Shown piece by piece: positions 55,056-64,000 of a DNA stretch of 64,000 nucleotides (position 1 is the stretch's first letter; each line of letters starts with the position of its first letter). The notes under the pieces are model-generated. The model saw nothing but the letters and a program-made list of their open reading frames with translations. It did no database searches and was not told where the DNA came from. A program made the translations under genes and the position numbers. Source of the stretch: Novosphingobium profundi (lineage in GTDB: Bacteria > Pseudomonadota > Alphaproteobacteria > Sphingomonadales > Sphingomonadaceae); contig NZ_JAIVLF010000001.1 of assembly GCF_020524485.1 (NCBI RefSeq), positions 558,001-622,000 of the forward strand, read 5' to 3'.

Positions 55056-57704
55056 TCAGTCGAGGTTGGGGCGCAGCCAGCGTTCGGCCGTGGCGATGTC
55101 GACGCCGCGCCGCGCCGCGTAGTCCTCCAACTGGTCGCGCCCGATGCGCGCGACGCCGAAGTACTGGCTCTCGGGGTGCGCGAAATAGAAGCCCGAGACC
55201 GCCGAAGTCGGCAGCATGGCCTGGCTTTCGGTGAGCGTGATCCCGGCGGTGTCCTGCGCGCGCAGGAGATCGAACAGTATCGGCTTCAGCGAATGGTCGG
55301 GACAGGCCGGGTAGCCCGGGGCCGGGCGGATGCCGCGGTACTGCTCGCGGATGAGCGCCTCGTTGGTGAGCTGCTCGTCGGGCGAATAGCCCCAGAGCGT
55401 GGTGCGCACGTGCTGGTGGAGACGCTCGGCAAAAGCTTCGGCGAAGCGGTCGGCCAGCGCTTTCAGAAGGATATCGGAATAGTCGTCGTGCGCAGCCTTG
55501 AAGCGGGCGATGTGTTCGTCGATGCCATGGATGCCCACGGCAAAGCCGCCCAGCCAGTCGCCCGCCGGATCGACGAAGTCGGAGAGGCAGAAGTTGGCGC
55601 GGTCGCGCGACTTCTCGACCTGCTGGCGCAGCATGGGAAGCCGCGTGCCGTCGGCAAGGAGGATGTCATCGCCGTCTTGATGGCACTCCCAGAATGAACA
55701 GACGCCCCTGGCGGTCAGCCACTTCTCCTCGACGATGGTGTCGAGCATCTTCTGCGCGTCCTCGAAGAGATTGCGTGCGCTTTCGCCCACCACTTCATCG
55801 TCAAGGATGGCCGGGTAGGTACCCGCCAGCTCCCAGGCGCGGAAGAAGGGCGTCCAGTCGAAGGTCTCGCGCAGATCTGCAAGGTCCCAGTCCTCGAAAA
55901 CGTGGAGGCCAGGCTGCATTGGGGCCGGGGCCTTGTCGGCGAAGTCCGGCTTGAAGGCGTTGGCGCGCGCGTCCGCGATAGGCAGAACGTCGCGCTTGCC
56001 CTTGCCCGCACGGGCCTCACGCACCTTCTCGTAGTCGATGGCGACGGATTCGATGTAGCCCTCGGCCTGGGTGTCGGAGAGAAGCTGAGAGGCGACGCCG
56101 ACCGCGCGGCTGGCGTCGAGCACGTGGATGACGGCGCCTGTATAGGCCGGGTCGATGCGCAGCGCGGTGTGGACCTTGGAGGTTGTCGCCCCGCCGATGA
56201 GGAGCGGGATCTTCATGTCCGCGCGCTGCATCTCTTCAGCCACCGTCACCATTTCGTCCAATGAAGGGGTGATGAGGCCGGAGAGGCCGATGATGTCGAC
56301 GTCTTCCTTCTGTGCGGTCTCCAGGATCGTCGACCAGGGCACCATGACGCCAAGGTCAATGACCTCGTAGCCGTTGCACTGGAGGACGACGCCCACGATG
56401 TTCTTGCCGATGTCATGGACGTCGCCCTTGACGGTGGCCATGATGATCCGGCCCTTGGCCTTGGAATTGGCGTCCTTTTCCGCTTCGATGAAGGGGATGA
56501 GATGGGCCACCGCCTTCTTCATCACGCGCGCCGACTTCACCACCTGAGGCAGGAACATCTTGCCCGAGCCGAACAGGTCGCCCACGACATTCATGCCGTC
56601 CATCAGCGGGCCCTCGATCACCTCGATCGGGCGCCCGCCGCGGGCGAAGATCGCCTGGCGCGCTTCTTCGGTATCGTCGACGATGTGCGCGTCGATGCCG
56701 CGCACGAGCGCGTGTTCGATGCGCTTGACCGGCTCCCAGGTGCGCCACTCCTGCGTGGCCTTTTCCTGCGCCTTGTCCTTGCCCTTGAAGCTTTCGGCCA
56801 GTTCGATCAGGCGCTCGGTCGCGGTCTGATCGCCGCCTGCCTTGGGCGTGCGCATCAGGATCACGTCCTCGCAGGCCTCGCGCAAGGCAGGGTCGATCTG
56901 GTCGTAGACGTCAAGCTGGCCTGCGTTCACGATCGACATGTCGAGCCCGGCGGGGATCGCGTAATAGAGGAAGACCGAGTGCATCGCGCGGCGCACCGTC
57001 TCGTTGCCCCGGAAGGAGAACGAGAGGTTGGAGAGCCCGCCCGAGAAGTGGACGTGGGGGCAGGCGGCCTTGATCTCGGCGACGGCCTCGATGAAGTCGA
57101 GCGCGTAGCGGTCGTGCTCCTCGATGCCGGTGGCCACGGCAAAGACGTTGGGGTCGAAGATGATGTCTTCGGGCGGGAAACCGATGCCGGTCAGCAGCTT
57201 GTAGGCGCGCGAGCAGATCTCCACCTTGCGCGCCTTGGTGTCGGCCTGCCCGGTCTCGTCGAAGGCCATGACCACCACGGCCGCGCCGTAGGCCATGCAG
57301 GTGCGCGCCTGCTTGAGGAAGAGCTCCTCGCCTTCCTTCATCGAGATCGAGTTCACGATGGGCTTGCCCGAAACGCACTTGAGGCCCGCCTCGATTACGT
57401 CCCATTTCGACGAATCGATCATGATCGGCACGCGCGCGATGTCCGGCTCGGCCGCGATCAGGTTGAGGAAGGTGGTCATGGCTTCGAGCGCGTCGAGCAG
57501 GCCCTCGTCCATGTTGATGTCGATGACCTGCGCGCCGTTCTCGACCTGCTGGCGGGCGACCTCGACGGCGGTCGCATAGTCGCCGGCCATGATCAGCTTC
57601 TTGAACCTGGCAGAGCCGGTGACGTTGGTGCGCTCGCCGATATTGACGAAGCGCGAGCCCGAGGCCGAAGCGGGCGTGGCGGCAGAGGCGGAAGTCTCGG
57701 TCAT
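55056..57704 (-). CDS. metH: Methionine synthase, pterin/cobalamin/activation subunit (MetH C-terminal part)
   Basis: 882-residue protein holding domains 2-4 of cobalamin-dependent methionine synthase. [19 protein letters not shown] opens the methyltetrahydrofolate (pterin) domain; [21 protein letters not shown] has the cobalt-ligand His at about 430; [16 protein letters not shown] lies in the SAM-dependent reactivation domain. The homocysteine domain is a separate gene (58283-59329). It starts complete at ATG 57704, so the split is not a frameshift. Last gene of the methionine operon. Confidence 0.95.
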   Translation of the reverse strand: MTETSASAATPASASGSRFVNIGERTNVTGSARFKKLIMAGDYATAVEVARQQVENGAQVIDINMDEGLLDALEAMTTFLNLIAAEPDIARVPIMIDSSKWDVIEAGLKCVSGKPIVNSISMKEGEELFLKQARTCMAYGAAVVVMAFDETGQADTKARKVEICSRAYKLLTGIGFPPEDIIFDPNVFAVATGIEEHDRYALDFIEAVAEIKAACPHVHFSGGLSNLSFSFRGNETVRRAMHSVFLYYAIPAGLDMSIVNAGQLDVYDQIDPALREACEDVILMRTPKAGGDQTATERLIELAESFKGKDKAQEKATQEWRTWEPVKRIEHALVRGIDAHIVDDTEEARQAIFARGGRPIEVIEGPLMDGMNVVGDLFGSGKMFLPQVVKSARVMKKAVAHLIPFIEAEKDANSKAKGRIIMATVKGDVHDIGKNIVGVVLQCNGYEVIDLGVMVPWSTILETAQKEDVDIIGLSGLITPSLDEMVTVAEEMQRADMKIPLLIGGATTSKVHTALRIDPAYTGAVIHVLDASRAVGVASQLLSDTQAEGYIESVAIDYEKVREARAGKGKRDVLPIADARANAFKPDFADKAPAPMQPGLHVFEDWDLADLRETFDWTPFFRAWELAGTYPAILDDEVVGESARNLFEDAQKMLDTIVEEKWLTARGVCSFWECHQDGDDILLADGTRLPMLRQQVEKSRDRANFCLSDFVDPAGDWLGGFAVGIHGIDEHIARFKAAHDDYSDILLKALADRFAEAFAERLHQHVRTTLWGYSPDEQLTNEALIREQYRGIRPAPGYPACPDHSLKPILFDLLRAQDTAGITLTESQAMLPTSAVSGFYFAHPESQYFGVARIGRDQLEDYAARRGVDIATAERWLRPNLD

Positions 57705-57723
57705 GGTGTCCCCCCGGATCCGG

Positions 57724-58266
57724 TCAGGTAGTGGCGAGTGCGGCGAGCGGGCGCGCCAGCACGAAGTCGTCGTAGATCACGCCGCCGACATCGAAGCTGC
57801 GCGAGCCGATCGTCTCGAAGTTGTTCTTTGCGTAGAAGCTCAAGGCACGCTGGTTGTCGTTCTTGACGCCGAGTAGCAGGCGCTTGTGCCCGTCGGCCTG
57901 CGCGGCCTCCAGGACATTGCGCATGAGTGCGCTCGCGATCACGGTGCCCTGAAACTTGGCGAGCACGTAAATGCGCTTGAGTTCCACGTCGCCGTCCTTC
58001 GCCTGGTCAAGCTCGGGCGTGCAGGTGAGGGCATAGCCCACGGGGGCATGGCCCGGTTCGACTTCGGCGAGCCAGATCCGCGCGCCGCTTTCCAGATAGC
58101 GGCGGTAGGTCTCGGGCGAATGCGAGGTGCGGCAGTGTGCCAGAAGTCCCTGACCGTGGACGACGCCTGCGAAGGCCTCCAGAAAGGTGGCCGAGCCAAT
58201 GAGCGAGAGAGTTTCGGCATCCTCGGGGGTGGCAACCCGGATGCGCCAGATAGGCATGTTCGTCAT
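57724..58266 (-). CDS. GNAT family N-acetyltransferase inserted between the metH genes
   Basis: 180-residue single GNAT domain: [54 protein letters not shown] as the central strand and the acetyl-CoA loop (Q-G-T-V-I-A in place of QxxGxG/A), then [20 protein letters not shown]. The substrate is unknown; the missing Gly in the P-loop position is a caution. It lies 19 bases before the metH C-terminal gene and 16 after the N-terminal one, so all are co-transcribed. Confidence 0.87.
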   Translation of the reverse strand: MTNMPIWRIRVATPEDAETLSLIGSATFLEAFAGVVHGQGLLAHCRTSHSPETYRRYLESGARIWLAEVEPGHAPVGYALTCTPELDQAKDGDVELKRIYVLAKFQGTVIASALMRNVLEAAQADGHKRLLLGVKNDNQRALSFYAKNNFETIGSRSFDVGGVIYDDFVLARPLAALATT

Positions 58267-58282
58267 GTAAGGTGTCTTTGCG

Positions 58283-59329
58283 TCAGGCGGCCATGGTGAA
58301 GGGTTCGAGCCCGGCGAGGCGGGTCACGGGGGCAAGCTCGGGCACGCGGCGGGGCGGCAGGCCCTCCACCGCTTTGGCGATCTCGACGATGTGCGCCGGT
58401 GTCGAACCGCAGCAGCCGCCCAGCACGTTGACCTGGCCCGCATCGGCCCATTCCTTGACGAAGCCCGCCGTGGTTGCGGGCATCTCGTCGTAGGCGCCCA
58501 GTTCGTTGGGAAGCCCGGCGTTGGGGTAGATCATGATGAGGCTGTCGGCGATCTCGGAGAGGACCTTGACGTGCGGGCGCAGCTGGGTCGCACCGAATGA
58601 GCAGTTGAGCCCGATGGTGAGCGGCCTGGCATGGCGCACCGCATGCCAGAAGGCCTCGACCGTGTGCCCCGAGAGGTTGCGGCCCGACAGGTCGGTCAGC
58701 GTCATCGAGAGCATGATCGGAACCTCGCGGCCCAGCTCGGCCTCGAGTTGGCGCACGGCCATGATCCCGGCCTTGGCGTTGAGCGTGTCGAACACGGTCT
58801 CGATCAGGATGAAGTCGGCACCGCCCTCGACAAGCGCTGCGGCCTGCTCCTTGTAGACATCGACAAGCGTGTCCCAGTCGATCTCGCGGTAGCCCGGGTC
58901 GTTGACGTCGGGGCTGAGCGAGAGGGTCTTGTTGGTGGGGCCGATGGCGCCCGCAACGAAGCGGGGGCGCCCGTCCTTCGCGGTGAATTCGTCGGCGACC
59001 TTGCGGGCAAGCTGCGCCGAGGCGACGTTGATCTCGCGCACGAGCCCTTGGGCACCGTAATCGGCCTGGCTGATGCGGTTGGCCGAGAAGGTGTTGGTCT
59101 CGGCAATGTCGGCGCCTGCCTCGAAGTAGGCGCGGTGGATCGCCTCGGGCACCTCGGGCTTGGTGAGGGCCAGGATGTCGTTGTTGCCCTTCTGGTCGTG
59201 GCCCAGATCCAGATCGCCCGCGTAGTCGGCCTCGGAGAGCTTCCAGTTCTGGATCTCGGTGCCAAAGGCCCCGTCGGTAATGAGGATGCGGCGGCTGGCC
59301 TGGTCCTCGAAGGCTTCACGGGGCGTCAT
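58283..59329 (-). CDS. metH: Methionine synthase, homocysteine-binding subunit (MetH N-terminal part)
   Basis: 348-residue homocysteine S-methyltransferase domain alone. ILITDGAFGTEIQ opens the barrel; the zinc ligands are Cys in GLNCSFGATQL and the CC pair in LGGCCGSTPAH. It must act with the separate 882-residue subunit that carries cobalamin. ATG at 59329 overlaps the metF stop (TGATG). Confidence 0.93.
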   Translation of the reverse strand: MTPREAFEDQASRRILITDGAFGTEIQNWKLSEADYAGDLDLGHDQKGNNDILALTKPEVPEAIHRAYFEAGADIAETNTFSANRISQADYGAQGLVREINVASAQLARKVADEFTAKDGRPRFVAGAIGPTNKTLSLSPDVNDPGYREIDWDTLVDVYKEQAAALVEGGADFILIETVFDTLNAKAGIMAVRQLEAELGREVPIMLSMTLTDLSGRNLSGHTVEAFWHAVRHARPLTIGLNCSFGATQLRPHVKVLSEIADSLIMIYPNAGLPNELGAYDEMPATTAGFVKEWADAGQVNVLGGCCGSTPAHIVEIAKAVEGLPPRRVPELAPVTRLAGLEPFTMAA

Positions 59330-60258
59330 CAGACGGTCTCCTTGGGGCGCAGGCCGAGCAGCTGGCAGATCGCGTAGGTCTGGTCGGCCTTGTTGAGCGT
59401 GTAGAAATGGAAGTTGCGCACGCCCCCGTCGTAGAGGCGCTTGCACAAGTCGGCCGCGGCGACCGCGGCGACCAGCGCGCGCGGCCCCGGACGCGCGTCG
59501 AGATCGGCAAAGAGCGCTTCAAGCGAGGCCGGGATCTCGGTGTTCGCGGACATGCGCCGGATCGCGGCGAAACTGGTGACGGGCATGATGCCGGGCACGA
59601 TCGGCGCGGTGATGCCCGCTGCCAATGCCTTGTCGAGGAAGCGGAAATAGGCGTCAGCCGAGAAGAAGAACTGCGTGATCGCGCGGGTGGAGCCGGCATC
59701 GATCTTGCGCTTGAGGTTGTCGAGATCGCTCTGCGCGCTCGAGGCCTCGGGGTGCATTTCGGGATAGGCGGCGACCGAGATCTCGAACTCGTGGCGCTTC
59801 CTCAGTCCTTCCACCAGCGCTGCGGCGCTGGCGTAGCCTTCGGGGTGGGCGCGGAAGACGCCGTTGTCCTGGGGCTGGGGATCGCCGCGCAGGGCGACGA
59901 TGTGGCGCACGCCTGCCTCCCAGTATTCATCGGCGATCTCATCGATCTCGCCCTTGCTGGCCGCAACGCAAGTAAGGTGCGCGGCGGGCACGAGATCGGT
60001 CTCACGCCGGATGCGCGCGACCGTCGCGTGGGTGCGCTCGCGCGTCGAGCCGCCCGCGCCGTAGGTGACCGAGACGAACTTGGGCGCCAGGGGGGCCAAT
60101 TCGGTGATGGCGTCCCACAGCTGGGCCTCCATCTTCTCGGTCTTGGGCGGGAAGAATTCGTAGGAGACCGCAATGTCTCCGGCCATTTCGCCGAACAGCG
60201 GCGTATCGCCGCAGGGGGCGGACGTGGCAGCTTCGGCGGGTCGGGTCGTAACAGTCAT
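59329..60258 (-). CDS. metF: Methylenetetrahydrofolate reductase
   Basis: 309-residue FAD TIM barrel that makes 5-methyltetrahydrofolate, the methyl donor for MetH. SYEFFPPKTEKME, FVSVTYGAGGST, AHLTCV, LRGDPQ and ITQFFFSADAYFRFLD are the family signatures. Length is normal for bacterial MetF. Coupled to metH by overlapping stop and start. Confidence 0.95.
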   Translation of the reverse strand: MTVTTRPAEAATSAPCGDTPLFGEMAGDIAVSYEFFPPKTEKMEAQLWDAITELAPLAPKFVSVTYGAGGSTRERTHATVARIRRETDLVPAAHLTCVAASKGEIDEIADEYWEAGVRHIVALRGDPQPQDNGVFRAHPEGYASAAALVEGLRKRHEFEISVAAYPEMHPEASSAQSDLDNLKRKIDAGSTRAITQFFFSADAYFRFLDKALAAGITAPIVPGIMPVTSFAAIRRMSANTEIPASLEALFADLDARPGPRALVAAVAAADLCKRLYDGGVRNFHFYTLNKADQTYAICQLLGLRPKETV

Positions 60259-60345
60259 CGCTTCGCAGTCTTTCGCTTGGGCCGCTTGGGGCTATGGCGC
60301 CTCTTCAAGGGCACAGTCGTGGCAAAGGGCAGGTGAACCGGCGTC

Positions 60346-61347
60346 TCAGGCAGATGCCGGGGCAGGCGTGGGAGCAGGGCAGGGCAGGCGCTCGGCGGTC
60401 CAGATCTTCACCGTCAGGGTATCGCCCGGAAGGGCTATGGGAGGGGCGGGCGCGAAACCGGCGTCGGCCATGAGCGAGGCCATCTGGGCATCGGAAAAAC
60501 CGAGTCGGGCGTGGGCATGCCGCTCGCGAAGCTCCTCGCGCTCGTGCGCGGCCAGATCGACGATGGCGATGCGACCGCCTGCACGCGTGACGCGCGCGGC
60601 TTCATCGAGGACGGGGCCGGGCGAGGGCGCGAAGTGGAGCACCTGGTGGAACAGCACGGTGTCGAAGCTGCCCGAATCGAAAGGCAGCTCGACGAAATCG
60701 CCGCGCACCAGATCGACCTTGTCGGCGGGCAGCGCCTGGAGCCGGGCCCGCGCGATCTGCAACATCTCGGGGTTGCGGTCGAGCGCGGTGACGTGGCTCG
60801 CGCTGTCGGCCAGAAGTTCGGCCATGCGGCCGGTCCCGGTGCCGATGTCGAGCAGGGCGCCCAGTTTTTCGGTCAGATTTCCCGGTGTGCAGCCGAGTGC
60901 GGCGATAAGGGCAGCCTCGACCGGCTCGTCGGCGCCGTGGAGCTGGCGCAGCGTATCCCATTCGGGCGCGTGGCGCGCGAAGTAGGCCTGCGCATTGGCC
61001 TCGCGTGCCTCGCGGATGGAGGCGAGCTGGCGGCGGTCATCGCGGCAGCGATGCGCGAATTCAGGGTCGTCGCGCTCGGCAATGGTGAGCAGGCGCGCGG
61101 CGGCAGCCCCCATCTCGGGCTCGGAGGTTTCGCTCACGGCCGTGCGCAGGAACACCCAGCTGCCTTCCTTGCGGCGTTCGGACAGTCCTGCATCGCACAG
61201 GATTCGCACATGGCGCGAAACGCGCGGCTGGCTCTGGCCCAGCACTTGCGCAAGTTCGCCCACGGAAAGCTCCATGTGCGCCAGCAAACGCATGATGCGC
61301 AGGCGCGTCGGCTCCGAAAGGGCCCTCAGAAGTGGGTCGATTTGCAT
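60346..61347 (-). CDS. ArsR-type regulator fused to a SAM-dependent methyltransferase
   Basis: 333-residue protein: ArsR winged helix (about 1-75; [24 protein letters not shown] as recognition helix), a linker, and a class I methyltransferase fold with [16 protein letters not shown] (166-180) and LDRNPE. It lacks the CxC arsenic site. Fusion proteins and ArsR relatives next to metF/metH sense S-adenosyl compounds; this one probably uses its methyltransferase domain as SAM/SAH sensor and represses the operon through the palindrome before its start. Confidence 0.9.
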   Translation of the reverse strand: MQIDPLLRALSEPTRLRIMRLLAHMELSVGELAQVLGQSQPRVSRHVRILCDAGLSERRKEGSWVFLRTAVSETSEPEMGAAAARLLTIAERDDPEFAHRCRDDRRQLASIREAREANAQAYFARHAPEWDTLRQLHGADEPVEAALIAALGCTPGNLTEKLGALLDIGTGTGRMAELLADSASHVTALDRNPEMLQIARARLQALPADKVDLVRGDFVELPFDSGSFDTVLFHQVLHFAPSPGPVLDEAARVTRAGGRIAIVDLAAHEREELRERHAHARLGFSDAQMASLMADAGFAPAPPIALPGDTLTVKIWTAERLPCPAPTPAPASA

Positions 61348-61353
61348 GGGGGT

Positions 61354-61377
61354 GGATATAAAGATATCTTTATATCC
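61354..61377. promoter_or_regulatory. 24-base perfect palindrome, probable operator of the methionine operon
   Basis: The half-site GGATATAAAGAT is followed at once by its exact reverse complement. It lies six bases before the regulator's ATG on the - strand, where bound protein would block initiation or translation. Autoregulation of the whole operon is the simplest reading. Confidence 0.75.
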
Positions 61378-61453
61378 GTGCAACCCCAAGGTTTGAGGCG
61401 GCTTCCACCCCCCATACTTCCTATTTGCGTTGCACCATCGTCTCGTTTAAAGA

Positions 61454-61497
61454 GGCCTCCGCAGGCTTGCCTGCAAGCGTTGGCCCGTGGGCCAAAC
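61454..61497 (+). other. Two small hairpins in the leader of the 53-aa lipoprotein gene
   Basis: GCAGGC-TT-GCCTGC and TTGGCCC-GT-GGGCCAA stand in tandem just upstream of the ribosome-binding site. They may stabilise or control the short mRNA. Confidence 0.4.
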
Positions 61498-61514
61498 AAT
61501 GCAAGGGGATTCGC

Positions 61515-61676
61515 ATGAAGAAGATTGCTTTCGCCGCGTTCGCGTCGGCTGCCGCTCTGGCTCTCGCTGCTTGTGGCGAGACTCCGGCTCCGGAAGCCAC
61601 CGAGTCGGTTGAGACCGTGCCCGGTGACATGATGGCGACGGACGCTCCGACCGAGGTTCCGACCGAGGCGATGTAA
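61515..61676 (+). CDS. Small entericidin-like lipoprotein (53 aa)
   Basis: Starts MKKIAFAAFASAAALALAACG, with a lipobox ALAAC (Cys about 20), then a 30-residue acidic, Pro/Thr/Glu-rich tail without a known domain. Small lipoproteins of this build are abundant outer-membrane or stress proteins; entericidins are similar in size. AAGGGGATT precedes the ATG. Divergent from the ArsR fusion gene; followed by a strong terminator about 110 bases downstream. Confidence 0.7.
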   Translation: MKKIAFAAFASAAALALAACGETPAPEATESVETVPGDMMATDAPTEVPTEAM

Positions 61677-61785
61677 TCCGTTAGGAGGGCTGGCCGGCGC
61701 CTCGTGTTCCGGCGGCCCTCCACGGCTTTCCACCCGGTTTCGGCCGGGACATCGGAAAGACCCACTTAAGCCAAGTGGACAAAGA

Positions 61786-61810
61786 CCCTCCCCTTTCGGG
61801 GAGGGTTTTT
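61786..61810 (+). terminator. Rho-independent terminator
   Basis: CCCTCCCC-TTTC-GGGGAGGG followed by TTTTT. It ends the small lipoprotein transcript before the NadE-like gene. Confidence 0.88.
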
Positions 61811-61898
61811 CGTTTTCGGCCCATGTTTTTGCAAACGATGCGCGCCGAACTTTAAAGACATTTGCGCGATGCGCTGCAATGCGGCATCACCTGGTCCC

Positions 61899-63524
61899 AT
61901 GCTCGATACTTTCCGGATCGCGCTTGGTCAGCTCAACCAGTCGGTCGGCGACATCGGCGCCAATGCGGATTCGATTCTGGCGGCCCGGCGCGAAGCGCGC
62001 GGCGCGGATCTGGTCGTCTTTCCCGAACTCCATCTTATCGGCTACCCGCCCGAGGACCTGGTGCTCAAGCCCGCGCTGGTCGAAAAGGCGGCGGCCCAGC
62101 TCGAACGGCTGGCCGAGGCGAGCGGCGATGACGGTCCGGCCATGCTGGTGGGATCGGCCTTCGTGCGCGATGGTGCGCTGCACAACGGTGTGGCGCTGCT
62201 CGACCAGGGACGGATCGCGGCGGTGCGCTTCAAGCACGAGCTTCCCAACTACGGCACGTTTGATGAAATGCGTCTGTTCCAGCCCGGTCCCTTGCCCGAG
62301 CCGGTGATCCTGCGCGGCACCATGATCGGGGTGCCGATCTGCGAGGATATCTGGCGCCCGGAAGTGTGCCGACACCTCGCCGACTTCGGGGCCGAGATGT
62401 TCATTTGCATCAACGGCAGCCCCTACGAGCTCAACAAGGAAGCCCTGCGAATCGAAGGCATCGCCCGGCGCCGCGCCAGCGATACCGGTATTCCGCTTGC
62501 CTATCTCAACCGCGTGGGCGGGCAGGACGAACTCGTCTTCGATGGCGGGAGCTTCGTCGTCAACGGCGATGGCCAGCTTGCCGCGCGTGCGCGGGACTGG
62601 GAGGAGCAGGTCCTGCAGACCTCGTGGACCCGGACCGCGCGCGGGTGGCGCTGCGACCGGGGCGATCTGGCGCAGGAGACGCCCCAGCCTGAGACGATCT
62701 ACTGCGCCATGGTGCTGGCGCTGCGCAACTTCGTGGAACGCAGTTCGTGCGAGGGCGTGGTGGTGGGGCTCGACGGCGCGCGCGATTCGGCGCTGGTTGC
62801 CGCACTGGCCGTCGATGCGCTGGGGGGCGAGTGCGTGACCCTGGCGCTGGTGCCGCCGCTGACAGGTGGCGCGCAGGCGTTGGAGGACGCACGTATCTGT
62901 GCGCAGAGACTTGGTGCCAGATGCCGTGAGATCACGCTCGATGCGCGCATTTCGGAGGCATTGGAGGCCCTGGATGTCTGCTTTGCCGGGCCTGAGCGGG
63001 AGGCGGGCGAGCGGCTTGCCGCACGCATGGGCGCGCTGGTGCTTGGGGCGTTTGCCGAGAGCCAGGGCGCGATGCTGCTCTCCTCGGCGACGAAGAGCGA
63101 TTTCAGCCTTGGCCGCGTACCCTCCTGCGCCAGTGCGACGGGCGGCTACAGCCCGCTCAAGGACGCCTACGCGACGACGGTCGCCAAGCTTGTCACATGG
63201 CGCAACAGCGCGGTCCCGCACATCGGGTTGGGCCCGGAAGGAACGATTTTTCCCGCCTCGATTCTGGCCCACACGCCCCCGCTTCCCACAGGCGTGGACG
63301 ACGCGGCGCGCCTCGATGCGATGCTGTTCGGCCTTGTCGAACACGACAAGAGCATCGATCAGATGGTCGCCGACGGATTTCCGCGCGCGGCGCTGCGCCA
63401 TATCGAGGAGCGCCTGCATGCGAGCGAAGCCCTGCGCCGCCAGTCGCCTCCGGGCGTGAAACTGTCCCCAAGAAATTTCGGGCGGGATCGGCGCTATCCG
63501 ATCACTCATGCGTTTCGCAGCTGA
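61899..63524 (+). CDS. nadE: Glutamine-dependent NAD+ synthetase homologue with degenerate synthetase domain
   Basis: 541-residue two-domain protein. The N-terminal nitrilase/glutaminase domain keeps its triad: Glu43 (VVFPELHL), Lys112 (VRFKHELPNYG) and Cys148 (GVPICEDIW). The C-terminal domain aligns with NAD+ synthetase to its end (PPGVKLSPRNFGRDRRYPIT) but the ATP loop SGGxDS reads DGARDS (292-297), TGNKSE reads SATKSD (397-401), and the GYATxYGDM stretch is replaced by GRVPSCASA. NAD synthesis from nicotinate adenine dinucleotide therefore may be lost. ATG at 61899 matches the family N-terminus; no clear ribosome site. Confidence 0.85.
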   Translation: MLDTFRIALGQLNQSVGDIGANADSILAARREARGADLVVFPELHLIGYPPEDLVLKPALVEKAAAQLERLAEASGDDGPAMLVGSAFVRDGALHNGVALLDQGRIAAVRFKHELPNYGTFDEMRLFQPGPLPEPVILRGTMIGVPICEDIWRPEVCRHLADFGAEMFICINGSPYELNKEALRIEGIARRRASDTGIPLAYLNRVGGQDELVFDGGSFVVNGDGQLAARARDWEEQVLQTSWTRTARGWRCDRGDLAQETPQPETIYCAMVLALRNFVERSSCEGVVVGLDGARDSALVAALAVDALGGECVTLALVPPLTGGAQALEDARICAQRLGARCREITLDARISEALEALDVCFAGPEREAGERLAARMGALVLGAFAESQGAMLLSSATKSDFSLGRVPSCASATGGYSPLKDAYATTVAKLVTWRNSAVPHIGLGPEGTIFPASILAHTPPLPTGVDDAARLDAMLFGLVEHDKSIDQMVADGFPRAALRHIEERLHASEALRRQSPPGVKLSPRNFGRDRRYPITHAFRS

Positions 63525-63580
63525 GGGATGAACGACGAGCCGGTCTGCGGCCTCGCGAAACCGGCGAATGGAGATGATTT

Positions 63581-64000
63581 ATGGGAATGCTGGTGGACGG
63601 CCAGTGGCACGATGTCTGGTACGATACCGAGGCCAACAAGGGGAAATTCGAGCGTGAGAAGTCGGCCTTCCGCAACTGGCTGACGGCCGACGGGAGCCCC
63701 GGGCCTTCGGGCGAGGGCGGTTTCGCGGCCGAGGCAGGGCGCTATCACCTCTATGTCAGCCTGGCCTGCCCCTGGGCGCACCGCACGCTCATCATGCGCG
63801 CGCTCAAGGGTCTGGAGGCCATTATCCCTGTCTCCATCGTCCATTGGCACATGGCCGAGAACGGCTGGACCTTCGCCGAAGGGCCGGGCGTGGTGCCCGA
63901 TCCGATCCACCACGCGCAGTACATGCACCAGGTCTACACGGCGGCGAAGCCGGACTATTCGGGCCGGGTGACCGTTCCGGTGCTCTGGGATCGTACGAAG
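63581..64000 (+). CDS. Glutathionyl-hydroquinone reductase (Xi-class GST), 5' part
   Basis: The first 140 residues are in the window; the frame is open to the last base. MLVDGQWHDVWYDTE and FRNWLTADGS open the protein and HLYVSLACPWAHRTLIMRAL carries the catalytic Cys (about 63) in the CPWAHR motif of YqjG/PcpF/Ecm4-type enzymes, which reduce glutathionyl-hydroquinones. GGAG stands before the ATG. It follows the NadE-like gene by 56 bases. Confidence 0.88.
   Translation, partial: MGMLVDGQWHDVWYDTEANKGKFEREKSAFRNWLTADGSPGPSGEGGFAAEAGRYHLYVSLACPWAHRTLIMRALKGLEAIIPVSIVHWHMAENGWTFAEGPGVVPDPIHHAQYMHQVYTAAKPDYSGRVTVPVLWDRTK

Noticed and set aside
57704..58283. Possible frameshift splitting a single metH gene
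   Set aside because: A whole GNAT gene lies between, both metH parts have proper starts and complete domains, and a two-gene MetH is known in alphaproteobacteria.

Overview
The window is GC-rich (about two thirds G+C by eye), densely coded chromosome of a sphingomonad (Alphaproteobacteria, Sphingomonadales; Novosphingobium-like). The lineage call rests on a serine palmitoyltransferase paired with its own acyl carrier protein (sphingolipid synthesis), DivK, a GapR/DUF2312 nucleoid protein, an alphaproteobacterial DksA with a reduced zinc site, a two-gene methionine synthase, a candidate EcfG-type stress promoter and a PEP-CTERM-like surface protein. I see no rRNA, tRNA, CRISPR array, prophage, transposase or plasmid function.

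Layout. 1-6.1 kb: end of a flavin reductase; acp-spt sphingolipid pair; divK; DUF3572; then a compact HAD hydrolase, RidA, GDPD, acyltransferase operon. 6-16.3 kb: dksA, PilZ, an orphan peptide-binding lipoprotein, DUF4112, and a translationally coupled pabBC-aminotransferase-rluA-arfB operon; a HerA-like ATPase. 16.3-24.2 kb: an EF-hand protein with a two-component system, a cupin, two peptidases and a thioesterase. 24.2-34.4 kb: diguanylate cyclase, alanine dehydrogenase with divergent Lrp regulator, Kef-type antiporter, ftsK, thiE, PLP homeostasis protein, LysE exporter. 34.5-41 kb: pyruvate kinase, AI-2E-type permease, gapR-like gene, CPBP protease, and an HxlR regulator divergent from an Old Yellow Enzyme. 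41-46.2 kb: yebC-ruvC-ruvA-(48-aa ORF)-dsrE-ruvB, then a Ser/Thr-rich PEP-CTERM-like protein. 46.5-54 kb: aconitase, EamA permease, L,D-transpeptidase, recQ. 54-61.4 kb: two small hypotheticals and the methionine operon arsR/methyltransferase-metF-metH(N)-GNAT-metH(C). 61.5-64 kb: small lipoprotein, an NAD+ synthetase homologue with a damaged ATP loop, and the start of a glutathionyl-hydroquinone reductase.

Signals outside genes. Four intergenic copies (near 16.2, 40.9, 46.3 and 52.0 kb) of a hairpin-rich repeat family sit at gene 3' ends; one abuts a 5'-truncated acetyltransferase remnant. A 121-bp imperfect palindrome separates yebC from ruvC. Perfect or near-perfect inverted repeats lie where operators are expected upstream of the ArsR-methyltransferase, HxlR and Lrp genes. 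The most unusual coding features are the NadE homologue whose SGGxDS loop reads DGARDS, and a run of 23 serines written with all six serine codons.
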